A DNA stretch of 64,000 bases from Chthoniobacteraceae bacterium (GTDB lineage: Bacteria > Verrucomicrobiota > Verrucomicrobiia > Chthoniobacterales > Chthoniobacteraceae), in the NCBI GenBank assembly GCA_028293625.1, contig JAQGOL010000008.1:62001-126000 (forward strand), given 5' to 3'. The translations under genes and the position numbers were made by a program. Below, piece by piece: positions 16,795-25,064 of the stretch. Numbering within the stretch: position 1 is the stretch's first letter; each line of letters begins with the position of its first letter. The notes beneath the pieces were generated by a model. It did no database searches and had not been told where the DNA came from. It saw only the letters and a program-made list of their open reading frames with translations.

Positions 16795-18453
16795 ATGAGC
16801 GAACATACGTTTTATAAACGATCTATTACTCTTAATCACCAATTATCACCTCCGGATCTGCAATTTAACCGTACACTGCTAGAAATCGTCGGGATTTTGT
16901 TCGTTAAATGCGTCTCAAGACGTATAGGTATTCAATCCGGGTTACGCTTTATTGCGGGCTTTTTGGCAGCCTTCGGGTTTGCAACCAATGCCATTGCGTT
17001 GACCGAAATGCCCCAACTCCTGCAGGAAGGCATTCCAATACGCGACCTTGATGGCCTTACAGGCAGCGAAGTCGTCTACCGGGTGATTGTTCCGCCCGGC
17101 AGCACAAACCTGAAATTCAGCACATACGGAGGCTGGGGAGACTGTGACATTTACGCGCGATTTGGAGCGCATCCCGATACCACGAATTTTGATCAGGCAA
17201 GCAAGAGTTTATCGACAAAAGAAACCATGACGGTGGAACTCCCGCACGACGGTGTTTGGTACGTCATGTTGCATGGGTACGCAGCCTTTAGCGGGGTGAG
17301 CCTCATAGGTCAGTATCAGCAGGCTCCAAATAGCGCTGCCATTCCGCTCTTTAGCCCTGGCCCCGGTAAATTCAGTCAGGCAGCGCGCATCCAGCTGAGG
17401 TCGCCCAGCCTGGGTGCAAAAATTTATTATACAACGGATGGCACCGATCCAACCGTGCTATCAACCCGCTATCGGCAACCGATCGTTTTGACCCAGACCG
17501 TCATACTCAAGGCATGCGCCATTCTGGCAAATGGCAAACAAAGTCCGATCGCCGACGGCACATTTGAATTCGTCTCAGACGTCCAGCCCAACGAGCTCCA
17601 AAGTGGAGTCCCGGCATTCTCACTCGCTGGAAATCACGGAAACTTAACATACTTTAAAATACATGTCGGCGCCGGCGAACAGATTTTGAGAATCAGCAGC
17701 AGCGAGGGAAGTGGGAGCAGCGCGATTTATCTCAGCTACGGAACCCTCCCGACTACAAAAAGCTTTGACCGAAGAGTAAACGGTCCGCGCAATCTCGCTC
17801 AAATAGAAGTAAACAACCCCACGGAAGGCGACTGGTATGTGGCCGTGCGTGGCGTGACCAATTATTCAGGGGTCGCCCTTCTAGCGAGCACGAGCTCCCG
17901 GGATGCTGATCTAATCGTATGGGCCGCTTCTTTGAAGCCTTATGTCACCCAGGAGAACTTTCTTCCCGGTGACTGTTCCGTGGTGGAAGGCCTCATCAAT
18001 GCCGGACCACACCGTTTGCTGCGCTTCACAACGGAGTCGCGCAATATCGGCCAGGCAAACCTCATGATGGGCAGTCCGGTGGGCAATCCGGCCTTTGAAT
18101 ATGCCCCCTGCCATGGACACTATCATTTCAAGGGATTTGCTGCTTATCGTCTGCTCGATCTTCAGAAACAGGTCGTTGCAACCGGGAAAAAGGTCAGTTT
18201 TTGCCTCGAGGATGTGGTGCAATGGAATCCGAAGGCTCCTGTCGATCCCAAGTTTGACTGCTCCAACCAAGGAATCCACGCAGGATGGTCCGATGTGTAT
18301 GACAGCGGACTGCCTGGACAGTGGGTCGATATTACCGGTGTCCCACCCGGAAAATACCTTCTCGAAGTCATCATGAATCCCGATCAGTTTCTTTCCGAGG
18401 CCGATTACGGCAACAATGTGACGCGCCAGTTGGTGACAATCGGCCCGCCTTAA
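16795..18453 (+). CDS. Secreted lysyl-oxidase-like copper protein with PPC-type domains
   Basis: 552 residues; the start is supported by AAGGAG eight bases upstream. A hydrophobic segment at ~48-68 serves as signal or anchor after a long N-terminal region. Two beta-sandwich repeats (about 80-175 and 265-365) resemble bacterial pre-peptidase C-terminal (PPC) domains. Between them lies a chitobiase-C-like repeat (KIYYTTDGTDPT, 209-220). The C-terminal ~180 residues match lysyl oxidase: copper-binding CHGHYH (439-444), GKKVSFCLED (464-473), QGIHAGWSDVYD (492-503), QWVDIT and EADYGNN. Aligned with human LOX from memory, Lys466 and Tyr502 fall where the lysyl-tyrosyl-quinone cofactor forms. Predicted activity is oxidative deamination of lysine or other primary amines outside the cell; substrate unknown. 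Confidence 0.85.
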   Translation: MSEHTFYKRSITLNHQLSPPDLQFNRTLLEIVGILFVKCVSRRIGIQSGLRFIAGFLAAFGFATNAIALTEMPQLLQEGIPIRDLDGLTGSEVVYRVIVPPGSTNLKFSTYGGWGDCDIYARFGAHPDTTNFDQASKSLSTKETMTVELPHDGVWYVMLHGYAAFSGVSLIGQYQQAPNSAAIPLFSPGPGKFSQAARIQLRSPSLGAKIYYTTDGTDPTVLSTRYRQPIVLTQTVILKACAILANGKQSPIADGTFEFVSDVQPNELQSGVPAFSLAGNHGNLTYFKIHVGAGEQILRISSSEGSGSSAIYLSYGTLPTTKSFDRRVNGPRNLAQIEVNNPTEGDWYVAVRGVTNYSGVALLASTSSRDADLIVWAASLKPYVTQENFLPGDCSVVEGLINAGPHRLLRFTTESRNIGQANLMMGSPVGNPAFEYAPCHGHYHFKGFAAYRLLDLQKQVVATGKKVSFCLEDVVQWNPKAPVDPKFDCSNQGIHAGWSDVYDSGLPGQWVDITGVPPGKYLLEVIMNPDQFLSEADYGNNVTRQLVTIGPP

Positions 18454-18465
18454 TCGTGGCCGCCC

Positions 18466-19731
18466 TTACTTGGCGATGTTGATCGCAAAGGGAATAAACC
18501 GCGAGACCCCGCCAATCTGCACTTGGCAATAGAGCCGGATATGCCCGGCTTTGGGCACGGCAAAACGAAACATGAAGCTTGGGCCGCCGCGGTCGGCCGG
18601 TTGTTTTGGTTCATCGCCCAGTGGATGGATATGGACCACCGTTTTCCGGTCCTCGTAAAATCCGACCAAATGCGCATAGGCGCCCATGATCGGCTCAAGT
18701 CCCCGAAACGGGACACCCTCGGCATCGCTTATCTTCACCACTGCATGGACGGGTTGATTGGCATAGACCGGACGTCCATCCGTAAGCCAGGTCAGCTCGT
18801 ATTTAAGCCCCGCGTCGTATCCGATGGCCACTTCGGAGCGGCTTGCCAGGGCTGAACCATGGTCGCTTCCTGCAAGATCACATACCGGATATTCCTGAAG
18901 TCCGGACTCAAGGGGAGTGACATCGGCAAAGATCCGATAGGAACCTGCGCGGCGCGGCGTAAAAGTCAGTGCATACTCGCCCGGAATCCCGGTGGGCCGG
19001 GGATGCTCGTGATGATAGTCCTCGAGGCTCTCATCGATAATCAGCAGATGGATTCGTTCCGTGTGAACCACCATTAACTCCTCTGAATCAACGGGTCGTC
19101 CGCCACGCTTCCAAACAAACCTCAGCGACACTTTGCATTGTTCGCCCTTAACAAGAATACATTCGCTGGTTGGCGTGATGGCAATGGAAGGCTCAACCAC
19201 CGCGGTGGCGGGAATGGTTCGCGCGACAAGCTTCATCCCGCATTTTGGGCAGACCGTTTTCGGATTAAGTTCGCGAATGCCTTTGCACATCGGACAGCTA
19301 AAAACCGGCGCGTGAACGACGTCGGCCGGATAGAGGCCAGCGGTTTTCCGAAGAAGAGCGCGGTAACTGATAGCGCTATTGATTGTCGCCTCGGCAATCA
19401 AACCGCTGCTGTCATGCCCCAGGGAATCGGCGCCTGCCGCCAATGCAGTCAAGCTACCTTTCAGCGAACTACCTTGAGCGCCCTGTGAAGCATTCTTCTG
19501 GAGAAAACGAATGGCTTGAAGACTAAGAACCATCTGCGTTGGAATCTCCTTCAGCTGGTTTTCAATCACGAGCTTTTCGATGTTCGCCTGACAATGCATC
19601 AATACATTCCAGGCTTCCGGCACAGAAACTGGAGGTGCTAGTTCCAGTCCATCATGAGCGGACAAACCGCGGCTTAATAGAAGAAGGATGGGGAATACAA
19701 TTCGGGGCCACATAGCCGCGCACGCTATCAA
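18466..19731 (-). CDS. Secreted protein with Cys4 heavy-metal-binding motif
   Basis: 421 residues. The N-terminus is a signal peptide (IVFPILLLLSRGLSA). The first ~130 residues are helical. A Cys4 module follows near residues 143-170 (FSCPMCKGI... TVCPKCGMKLV), as in the 'heavy-metal-binding domain' attached to copper-efflux proteins (family knowledge). The remainder is two beta-sandwich segments rich in His (DYHHEHPRP, TVVHIHPLGD), the pattern of periplasmic copper-associated proteins that precede CusB-like efflux parts. It converges with the lysyl-oxidase-like gene, 12 bases apart. Possible roles are metal binding or sensing at the envelope; no enzyme motif is seen. Confidence 0.72.
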   Translation of the reverse strand: MIACAAMWPRIVFPILLLLSRGLSAHDGLELAPPVSVPEAWNVLMHCQANIEKLVIENQLKEIPTQMVLSLQAIRFLQKNASQGAQGSSLKGSLTALAAGADSLGHDSSGLIAEATINSAISYRALLRKTAGLYPADVVHAPVFSCPMCKGIRELNPKTVCPKCGMKLVARTIPATAVVEPSIAITPTSECILVKGEQCKVSLRFVWKRGGRPVDSEELMVVHTERIHLLIIDESLEDYHHEHPRPTGIPGEYALTFTPRRAGSYRIFADVTPLESGLQEYPVCDLAGSDHGSALASRSEVAIGYDAGLKYELTWLTDGRPVYANQPVHAVVKISDAEGVPFRGLEPIMGAYAHLVGFYEDRKTVVHIHPLGDEPKQPADRGGPSFMFRFAVPKAGHIRLYCQVQIGGVSRFIPFAINIAK

Positions 19732-19857
19732 AATCCGAGCTCCCGATGCCTGGACTGTTCACCCTAAAAACAGACTATGTTATGTGTTCTACTAAGAATG
19801 AATTTCGTTTATCGAGCTGTCCAGACGTATCATCACGCCACCGCCCGCCGCTCCGGA

Positions 19858-21408
19858 TCACTTTAATTCCAGGGCGTGCTGCACAGGCGCAACCCAGAGA
19901 GTATGCTCGTCCAGCGGCACTGGGAGGTAACCGTGGCTTCTGGCGTAATTTTTAAGATCCACTTCGGTATTCTCGAAACCAAGCAGGAGTGCGGCCGGAG
20001 GCACCGCCTCCAGGCGGGCGGTGAGCGTTTCGGGCGTGATCAGCCCGATGCGCGCCGCCTTGGCCGCTTCGACATGCGATGATACCCGCCACGCAAATGG
20101 TCCCGTGGCGAACGCCGGATAGATTAAAAGACCGGCTTCGAGTGGGTGAATGGGCGCGAGCGTGAGCAGACGCCCAGCCGGGAGAATGGAGCGCAGGTTC
20201 GCGGCATCCTGATGCAACTTGATCGGTGTCCAGCCCTTGACGGAAAACGGCTCACGAAGCCGCCAATAAGCGCTGCCGCCAAGCACGGCGGATAACGCCG
20301 CTGAAACCAGCAGTGCGGAAAGCGTTGCGCGATGGCACCGCGCGCCGGGCTCGATTGAAACCACCGCGTAAAGTCCCGCAAGGATCAAAAAAGGAATAAA
20401 CGGGAAGAAGTATTGAAAAAATAAGGGCGACGGCGCGAATGATCCAAACAGGAGGAATGGCAAAAGAAGCAGAATAAATCGCAGCTCAAAGCGTGGTACC
20501 CGGGCCGTGCGCCGCGCGTCCCAATAGGCGGCTATCGAGGGGAGCAAAGCCACGGCTAACAAAGGAAGTTCATGGCGGACAACCTCCTTCCAAAGGTAGC
20601 GTATCTTGGTCAGAAAAGTCATCGTGCGCGGCGCTCCCTCTCCGCTCAGCCGATAAATAACGTTCACCTTTGCAAATTCGAACGTGCCGAAGAAGGTCTG
20701 CTCGGGGGCGGCCGCAAAAAGAAGGATGAACCCCAGGCTGCCTAAAAAAAGGCCGCCGGTGAAACTCAAAAGCGGTGCAATCCGCCAGCGCGGAATCGGA
20801 TAAAAGAAAAGCGCGAGAGCAAACGGCGCAACAAGTGGCGCGTAGGTCAGCCGTATCCCGATCGCCACGCCAAGCAACACGCCGCTGCCGATAAGCCATC
20901 CGCGCTGCTGGCGTTCAATGCCGGCGATATGCGAAATGAAGGCAAGCACGGCGAAAAGCAAGGAGGGCTCGTGATTCCAGGCGCGTCCGACTGTTTGAGT
21001 AAAAAGCCCCGCGGTAATGCATAACAAAACGGCGCCCGCGCACGCCCACCCCGCCAGCCACCGGCCGCGTCCGCGAAACAATGCCCACGCCACGCCTCCA
21101 ACCAATCCCACCATGATGCTCGCGCAAAGCGTGGTAAAAAGCCGCGCGGCCAACAACAGCTGATCCGTGACGTGGAAAAGCGCCGCGTAGATATAGGCAA
21201 GATAAGGGGTGTGAAAATGAGGAAAATCGAGGTATGGCCGCAGTCCCTCGCGAGCCACCAGCGCGCCGGCGGCGATATGCTGATGTTCATCGTGATTGAG
21301 CCCCTTCTTCATGGCGAGTCCGAGCACCAGGGGAAAAATGAGCGCTGTGACGATCATCACGGCCCAAAGGGAGAGGATGGGCGCCGGCCGGCTGGCGCCT
21401 TGTTTCAT
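19858..21408 (-). CDS. Multi-span membrane glycosyltransferase (GT39/PMT-like)
   Basis: 516 residues with roughly ten hydrophobic segments. Near the N-terminus a short loop holds DEHQH (Asp-Glu after the first helix), the position of the catalytic acidic pair in dolichol or undecaprenyl-phosphate-sugar-dependent GT-C enzymes such as ArnT and PMT. A soluble C-terminal domain of about 130 residues follows. Expected to move a sugar from a lipid-linked donor onto lipid or protein at the periplasmic face; donor and acceptor are not readable. It overlaps the preceding flavoprotein gene by 4 bases, so the pair likely works in one surface-glycan pathway. Confidence 0.72.
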   Translation of the reverse strand: MKQGASRPAPILSLWAVMIVTALIFPLVLGLAMKKGLNHDEHQHIAAGALVAREGLRPYLDFPHFHTPYLAYIYAALFHVTDQLLLAARLFTTLCASIMVGLVGGVAWALFRGRGRWLAGWACAGAVLLCITAGLFTQTVGRAWNHEPSLLFAVLAFISHIAGIERQQRGWLIGSGVLLGVAIGIRLTYAPLVAPFALALFFYPIPRWRIAPLLSFTGGLFLGSLGFILLFAAAPEQTFFGTFEFAKVNVIYRLSGEGAPRTMTFLTKIRYLWKEVVRHELPLLAVALLPSIAAYWDARRTARVPRFELRFILLLLPFLLFGSFAPSPLFFQYFFPFIPFLILAGLYAVVSIEPGARCHRATLSALLVSAALSAVLGGSAYWRLREPFSVKGWTPIKLHQDAANLRSILPAGRLLTLAPIHPLEAGLLIYPAFATGPFAWRVSSHVEAAKAARIGLITPETLTARLEAVPPAALLLGFENTEVDLKNYARSHGYLPVPLDEHTLWVAPVQHALELK

Positions 21409-22913
21409 ACGGTCGCCTCAACGCCGCCCACCGCGAGCGCTTGCGGCACTTGGCGCAAGCCGGATGACGCCCCGCGATGATCGCCCGACTCATGGTATTC
21501 GGCGTCTTCGTTAACATCCCAGAGATTGTAGCGCCGATCCCCGGCCTGAATGTTCTTCGCGCACAACATTGCAGTCATCATTGAATGATCCTGGTTATTG
21601 TATTTGTGCATCCCATTGCGCCCAACCAGATGCAGCGTCGGAAATTTCTCCTCCAGTTCCGCACGGATGGCCGCGACATGGCCCGCGTAGGCATCGTCGT
21701 AGACCGGATAAGCCTTAAGCTGCCTCACCACATGCGCGTCCACGATATCATCAGCCTGCGCGAGGCCGAGCTTTACGATCTCGGCCCGCGCGAGTTCCTG
21801 AAGCGCTGCGTCGGAGAGATTCCAAAGGCCGGTATGCTCAAAGCAGAAATATTCCAATCCGTAGCACGTCATTGCCGCATCGGGCACCATCTCGGGCGAC
21901 CACGACTTGAAATTTTGCACGCGCCCCACCTGCACCGCCGGATCGTGAATATAAATCCAGTTATCCGGAAACGCGCCGCGATCCTTCAGCATCAATACCA
22001 CCGTGATAAAATCGCGGTATTTTAATTCGGCCGCCGCATGCCGCGCGTTGTCAGAAACCTGATCTCCAAGCATGGCCACCAGCTCGCGCATTGGCGTGCT
22101 CGAAATCAGATGGGTCGCCGTGCCGCTCCGCTCGCAACCGGCCGCGTCGCGCGTTGTCACCGACCAGAGTTCATTTTCGGCATCGTACCGGCATTTTGTG
22201 ACGCGTCGGCCCATTTCAAGAGTACCGCCCAGGTCGCGCACTTTTGCCGCGCACGCGTCCCACATCATTCCCGGTCCGCGCCGTGGATAGCGAAACGAGT
22301 CAATCAGCGTTTTAACCACTTCGCGGCGGTCGCGCGGTTTGCGTGCCGGGAAGAGCGCCGCGAGCACGGCAGTTTTAAGCGAAAGCCCCTTGATCCTTTG
22401 GGCCGCCCAATCGGCCGAGATCTCCTTGCAGCTCATGCCCCAGACCTTCTCGGTATAGGTCTTGAAAAAAACATTAAAGAGCCGGCGTCCAAATTGATTG
22501 GTCACCCACTCTTCAAAGCTGCGTGGATTGCGGACGGGCCGCAGCCGTGCCCAGGCATAGGAGAGCACGCAGCGAACCGTCTCAAAGAGGCCAAGCTTAA
22601 TCAGCGCATCAACCGCCTTGAGCGGGTAACTGAAAAATTTTCCACGGTAAAGAATGCGCGAGGAACGCGGCCGCACAAGCATGTCATCGGGCAGCAATTC
22701 GCTCCAGAGATCCTCGACTTCTTTTGACTTTGAGAAGAACCGATGCCCGCCAATATCAAAGTGATATCCCTTGTATGTCACGGTCTTGGAGATGCCTCCC
22801 ACGTATTGGGGATCGCCTTCCAGCACCACGACCGGCAACCCGGCTTTGGCAAGCAGATAAGCCGCCGTCAAACCTGCCGGACCGGCACCAATGATAGTAG
22901 TGGAGGGAGTCAT
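21405..22913 (-). CDS. FAD-dependent oxidoreductase, UDP-galactopyranose-mutase/protoporphyrinogen-oxidase superfamily
   Basis: 502 residues beginning directly with the dinucleotide-binding fold [21 protein letters not shown] and an acidic residue ending strand 2 (VVLEGD). [19 protein letters not shown] and [21 protein letters not shown] are typical of amine-oxidase/UGM-like flavoproteins found in cell-surface polysaccharide loci. The C-terminal FAD motif [16 protein letters not shown] is present. Cytoplasmic, no signal peptide. Substrate not determined; a sugar-nucleotide or polyprenyl compound is plausible given the overlapping glycosyltransferase gene downstream. Confidence 0.8.
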   Translation of the reverse strand: MTPSTTIIGAGPAGLTAAYLLAKAGLPVVVLEGDPQYVGGISKTVTYKGYHFDIGGHRFFSKSKEVEDLWSELLPDDMLVRPRSSRILYRGKFFSYPLKAVDALIKLGLFETVRCVLSYAWARLRPVRNPRSFEEWVTNQFGRRLFNVFFKTYTEKVWGMSCKEISADWAAQRIKGLSLKTAVLAALFPARKPRDRREVVKTLIDSFRYPRRGPGMMWDACAAKVRDLGGTLEMGRRVTKCRYDAENELWSVTTRDAAGCERSGTATHLISSTPMRELVAMLGDQVSDNARHAAAELKYRDFITVVLMLKDRGAFPDNWIYIHDPAVQVGRVQNFKSWSPEMVPDAAMTCYGLEYFCFEHTGLWNLSDAALQELARAEIVKLGLAQADDIVDAHVVRQLKAYPVYDDAYAGHVAAIRAELEEKFPTLHLVGRNGMHKYNNQDHSMMTAMLCAKNIQAGDRRYNLWDVNEDAEYHESGDHRGASSGLRQVPQALAVGGVEATV

Positions 22914-23355
22914 AAAATTAATCGAATGAAAAACCTGCGAAAAATAAATGACTCACGAAAAATCGGCAATACCTCATCGAGATGGCGCCCTCTTTCCGAA
23001 GAATGAAATGGTCAATCCGCAGCGTGGCAGTATGTCCGGCATGCTTGCCGCTCACAACGGGAATCCCTCAACGGCGCAACTATTTAAGTCCCGCCAATGC
23101 GCATCCATAACAGGCCTCCGAGCAGACGTTTTCGTCCGGTTACCAGAGCGCGTTGCCTTGGAGTCAGACGTAAATTTATAACGTCCACCTGGTCGAATAA
23201 ACGGCGCTTTGCTGCAATTCCATCGCCTGTTTGTCGATCCCTTCAAAAATGTAATCCTGACCGCCATTCATCGGGGCGAAGCGATGGCGCACGATCAAAC
23301 GGATTGCAGTTTGCATGAGAGATCGCGAGAACTGCGCCCCCCTATTTTATCGCCC
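22914..23355. other. Intergenic region, no gene supported
   Basis: 442 bases between two divergently transcribed genes. Small frames here are not backed by ribosome-binding sites or recognisable protein features. I see no tRNA, hairpin with T-run or repeat. It presumably carries the promoters of the flanking genes. Confidence 0.4.
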
Positions 23356-24039
23356 ATGAAAATCAAAGGAATGAACGAAGCCGAATTTCTGGCCCTCTTG
23401 CAGAAAGTGCTGCCAAAAGCCACGCGCGACCCGCATCTTGCCTCGAGCATCTACGAAGAGGTTGCCAAGGAAGTGCGGCTTGTTAAGAGCCTGGCCACGT
23501 TTGAGAAGTTCTGCGAAGAAGGTTCCCTTCCCGATCTCACCCCGGAAACTGTCGCTGAACTTCAGAGCCAGCTGGCAGGCAATTTTGGAGAATCAAACGT
23601 AGCGCTCACGCCGAACGAAGACGGCGGCGGGGTTGCGGTGGAAATAGTGCTCGGAGAGCGCACGCTAAGCAGCACACTTAAGGTTGCCGCGCCCGGGGAT
23701 GGCGAAGAGGAAGTCAAAGTGCCGTTTGTCCCCTTCCCCGTGTCGCTTCCCGAAGATCCGGAATTGATCTGGGTGCTCGCACGCAGGGAAGATCTCGGGC
23801 CGGATGAAGCGATGCGCGCACTGGCCATCATTGAGGAGGAATTCTGGGCAACCAAGGCCGGGCAGAAGCTGCTTAAAGAACAAGCCGACAAGACGTTTGC
23901 CGAGTTTATTGCGCGGGTGCCGGCGGCGGCATTAAAAGAAAGCGGCATCAAACGGCATTACAAGGAGCCCGAGACTTTGAAAACCCTTCAGCTTCTCACC
24001 CGCGAAGCCCCGGCAACCCTGGTGGAGACACTTGCCTAG
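23356..24039 (+). CDS. Protein of unknown function
   Basis: 227 residues from the ATG at 23356, preferred because upstream in-frame sequence does not look protein-like. It is soluble and acidic and has no signal peptide. The N-terminal half is helical (EFLALLQKVLPKATRD). A beta-rich middle (VAVEIVLGERTLSSTLKV) is followed by VPFVPFPVSLPEDPELIWVLARREDLG and a helical C-terminus. I do not recognise the family or any catalytic motif. It is transcribed toward the YheT-like hydrolase, 61 bases downstream, and might share its transcript. Confidence 0.7.
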   Translation: MKIKGMNEAEFLALLQKVLPKATRDPHLASSIYEEVAKEVRLVKSLATFEKFCEEGSLPDLTPETVAELQSQLAGNFGESNVALTPNEDGGGVAVEIVLGERTLSSTLKVAAPGDGEEEVKVPFVPFPVSLPEDPELIWVLARREDLGPDEAMRALAIIEEEFWATKAGQKLLKEQADKTFAEFIARVPAAALKESGIKRHYKEPETLKTLQLLTREAPATLVETLA

Positions 24040-24100
24040 CGGATCCGGTCGCCTCGACCGTGACAGCTGTGTGAGACTGCGCTGATCCAATTGTTTTTCC

Positions 24101-25063
24101 ATGCCTGTTATTGCATCGCAGTTTGATCCGCCGGTTCTTATCCGAAACGGGCACGTGCAGACTATTCTTCCCGTGCTCTTTCCCCGGCGATTCAAACTTG
24201 TTTTCAACCGGACCCGTCTGGAGCTTGAGGATGGCGACTTTCTGGATCTGGACTGGGCGCGCGGCAACGAACCGCGGTCCCGGCTCGCCATCCTTTCCCA
24301 CGGCCTTGAAGGCGGCACAAATAACGGCTATATCCGCGGCATGGCGACCGCCCTCAATGCGGCAGGCTGGGATGCGCTCGCATGGAACCTTCGCGGGTGC
24401 AGCGGCGAGGCAAACCGCTTGCCGCGCTTCTATCATAGCGGCGAAACCGGCGATCTCGCGAAAGTCATAGCCCATGCAAAACCGGCTTACTCTAAAATAG
24501 CGCTTCTCGGTTTTAGTCTGGGAGGCAACATCACGCTCAAATACCTCGGCGAAGCGCCGGTTGATCCGATTGTCGTAGGTGGCGTGGGGGTGTCGGTCCC
24601 GGTTGATCTGGCGGCAAGCGCGCGGACGCTCGATCAACGCTGGAGCAACAAAATCTATCTCGGACGCTTCATCAAAACCATGGTCGCAAAGATCGAGGCA
24701 AAAGCCGTCCGGTTCCCGCTTGGCCTTGATAAGACGACCTTGCGCTCAGTCAAAAACTTTCGGCAATTCGACGATCTTTATACGGCGCCGATTCACGGAT
24801 TTCGCGATGCCGCAGACTATTGGGCAAAGTCGAGCGCGCGCCAATTCCTGCCTGGAATCACCGTGCCAACCTTGCTCGTCACGGCGTGCAACGACCCTTT
24901 TCTGAGCCCCGAATCCTTTCCATTCGCAGAGGCGGAAGCGAATCCGAAGTTCTATTTTGAAGCGCCGCAGTCCGGCGGGCACGTTGGGTTTCTTGACCTG
25001 GCGCCAGGCAACCAGACCTGGGTGGAAAGACGGGCCGTGCAGTTCCTGGCTGAACTAACCTGA
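24101..25063 (+). CDS. YheT-family alpha/beta hydrolase
   Basis: 320 residues. The N-terminus carries the family signature NGHVQTILPVLFPRRF (16-31), then SHGLEGG (66-72, oxyanion region) and NLRGCSGEAN. The catalytic triad is readable: Ser139 in GFSLGGN, Asp265 in NDPFLSP and His294 in GGHVGF. Cytoplasmic. YheT/ABHD1-type hydrolases are probably esterases acting on lipid or acyl substrates, but the physiological substrate is unknown. It converges with the FAD oxidoreductase gene with one base between stops. Confidence 0.88.
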   Translation: MPVIASQFDPPVLIRNGHVQTILPVLFPRRFKLVFNRTRLELEDGDFLDLDWARGNEPRSRLAILSHGLEGGTNNGYIRGMATALNAAGWDALAWNLRGCSGEANRLPRFYHSGETGDLAKVIAHAKPAYSKIALLGFSLGGNITLKYLGEAPVDPIVVGGVGVSVPVDLAASARTLDQRWSNKIYLGRFIKTMVAKIEAKAVRFPLGLDKTTLRSVKNFRQFDDLYTAPIHGFRDAADYWAKSSARQFLPGITVPTLLVTACNDPFLSPESFPFAEAEANPKFYFEAPQSGGHVGFLDLAPGNQTWVERRAVQFLAELT

Positions 25064-25064
25064 G

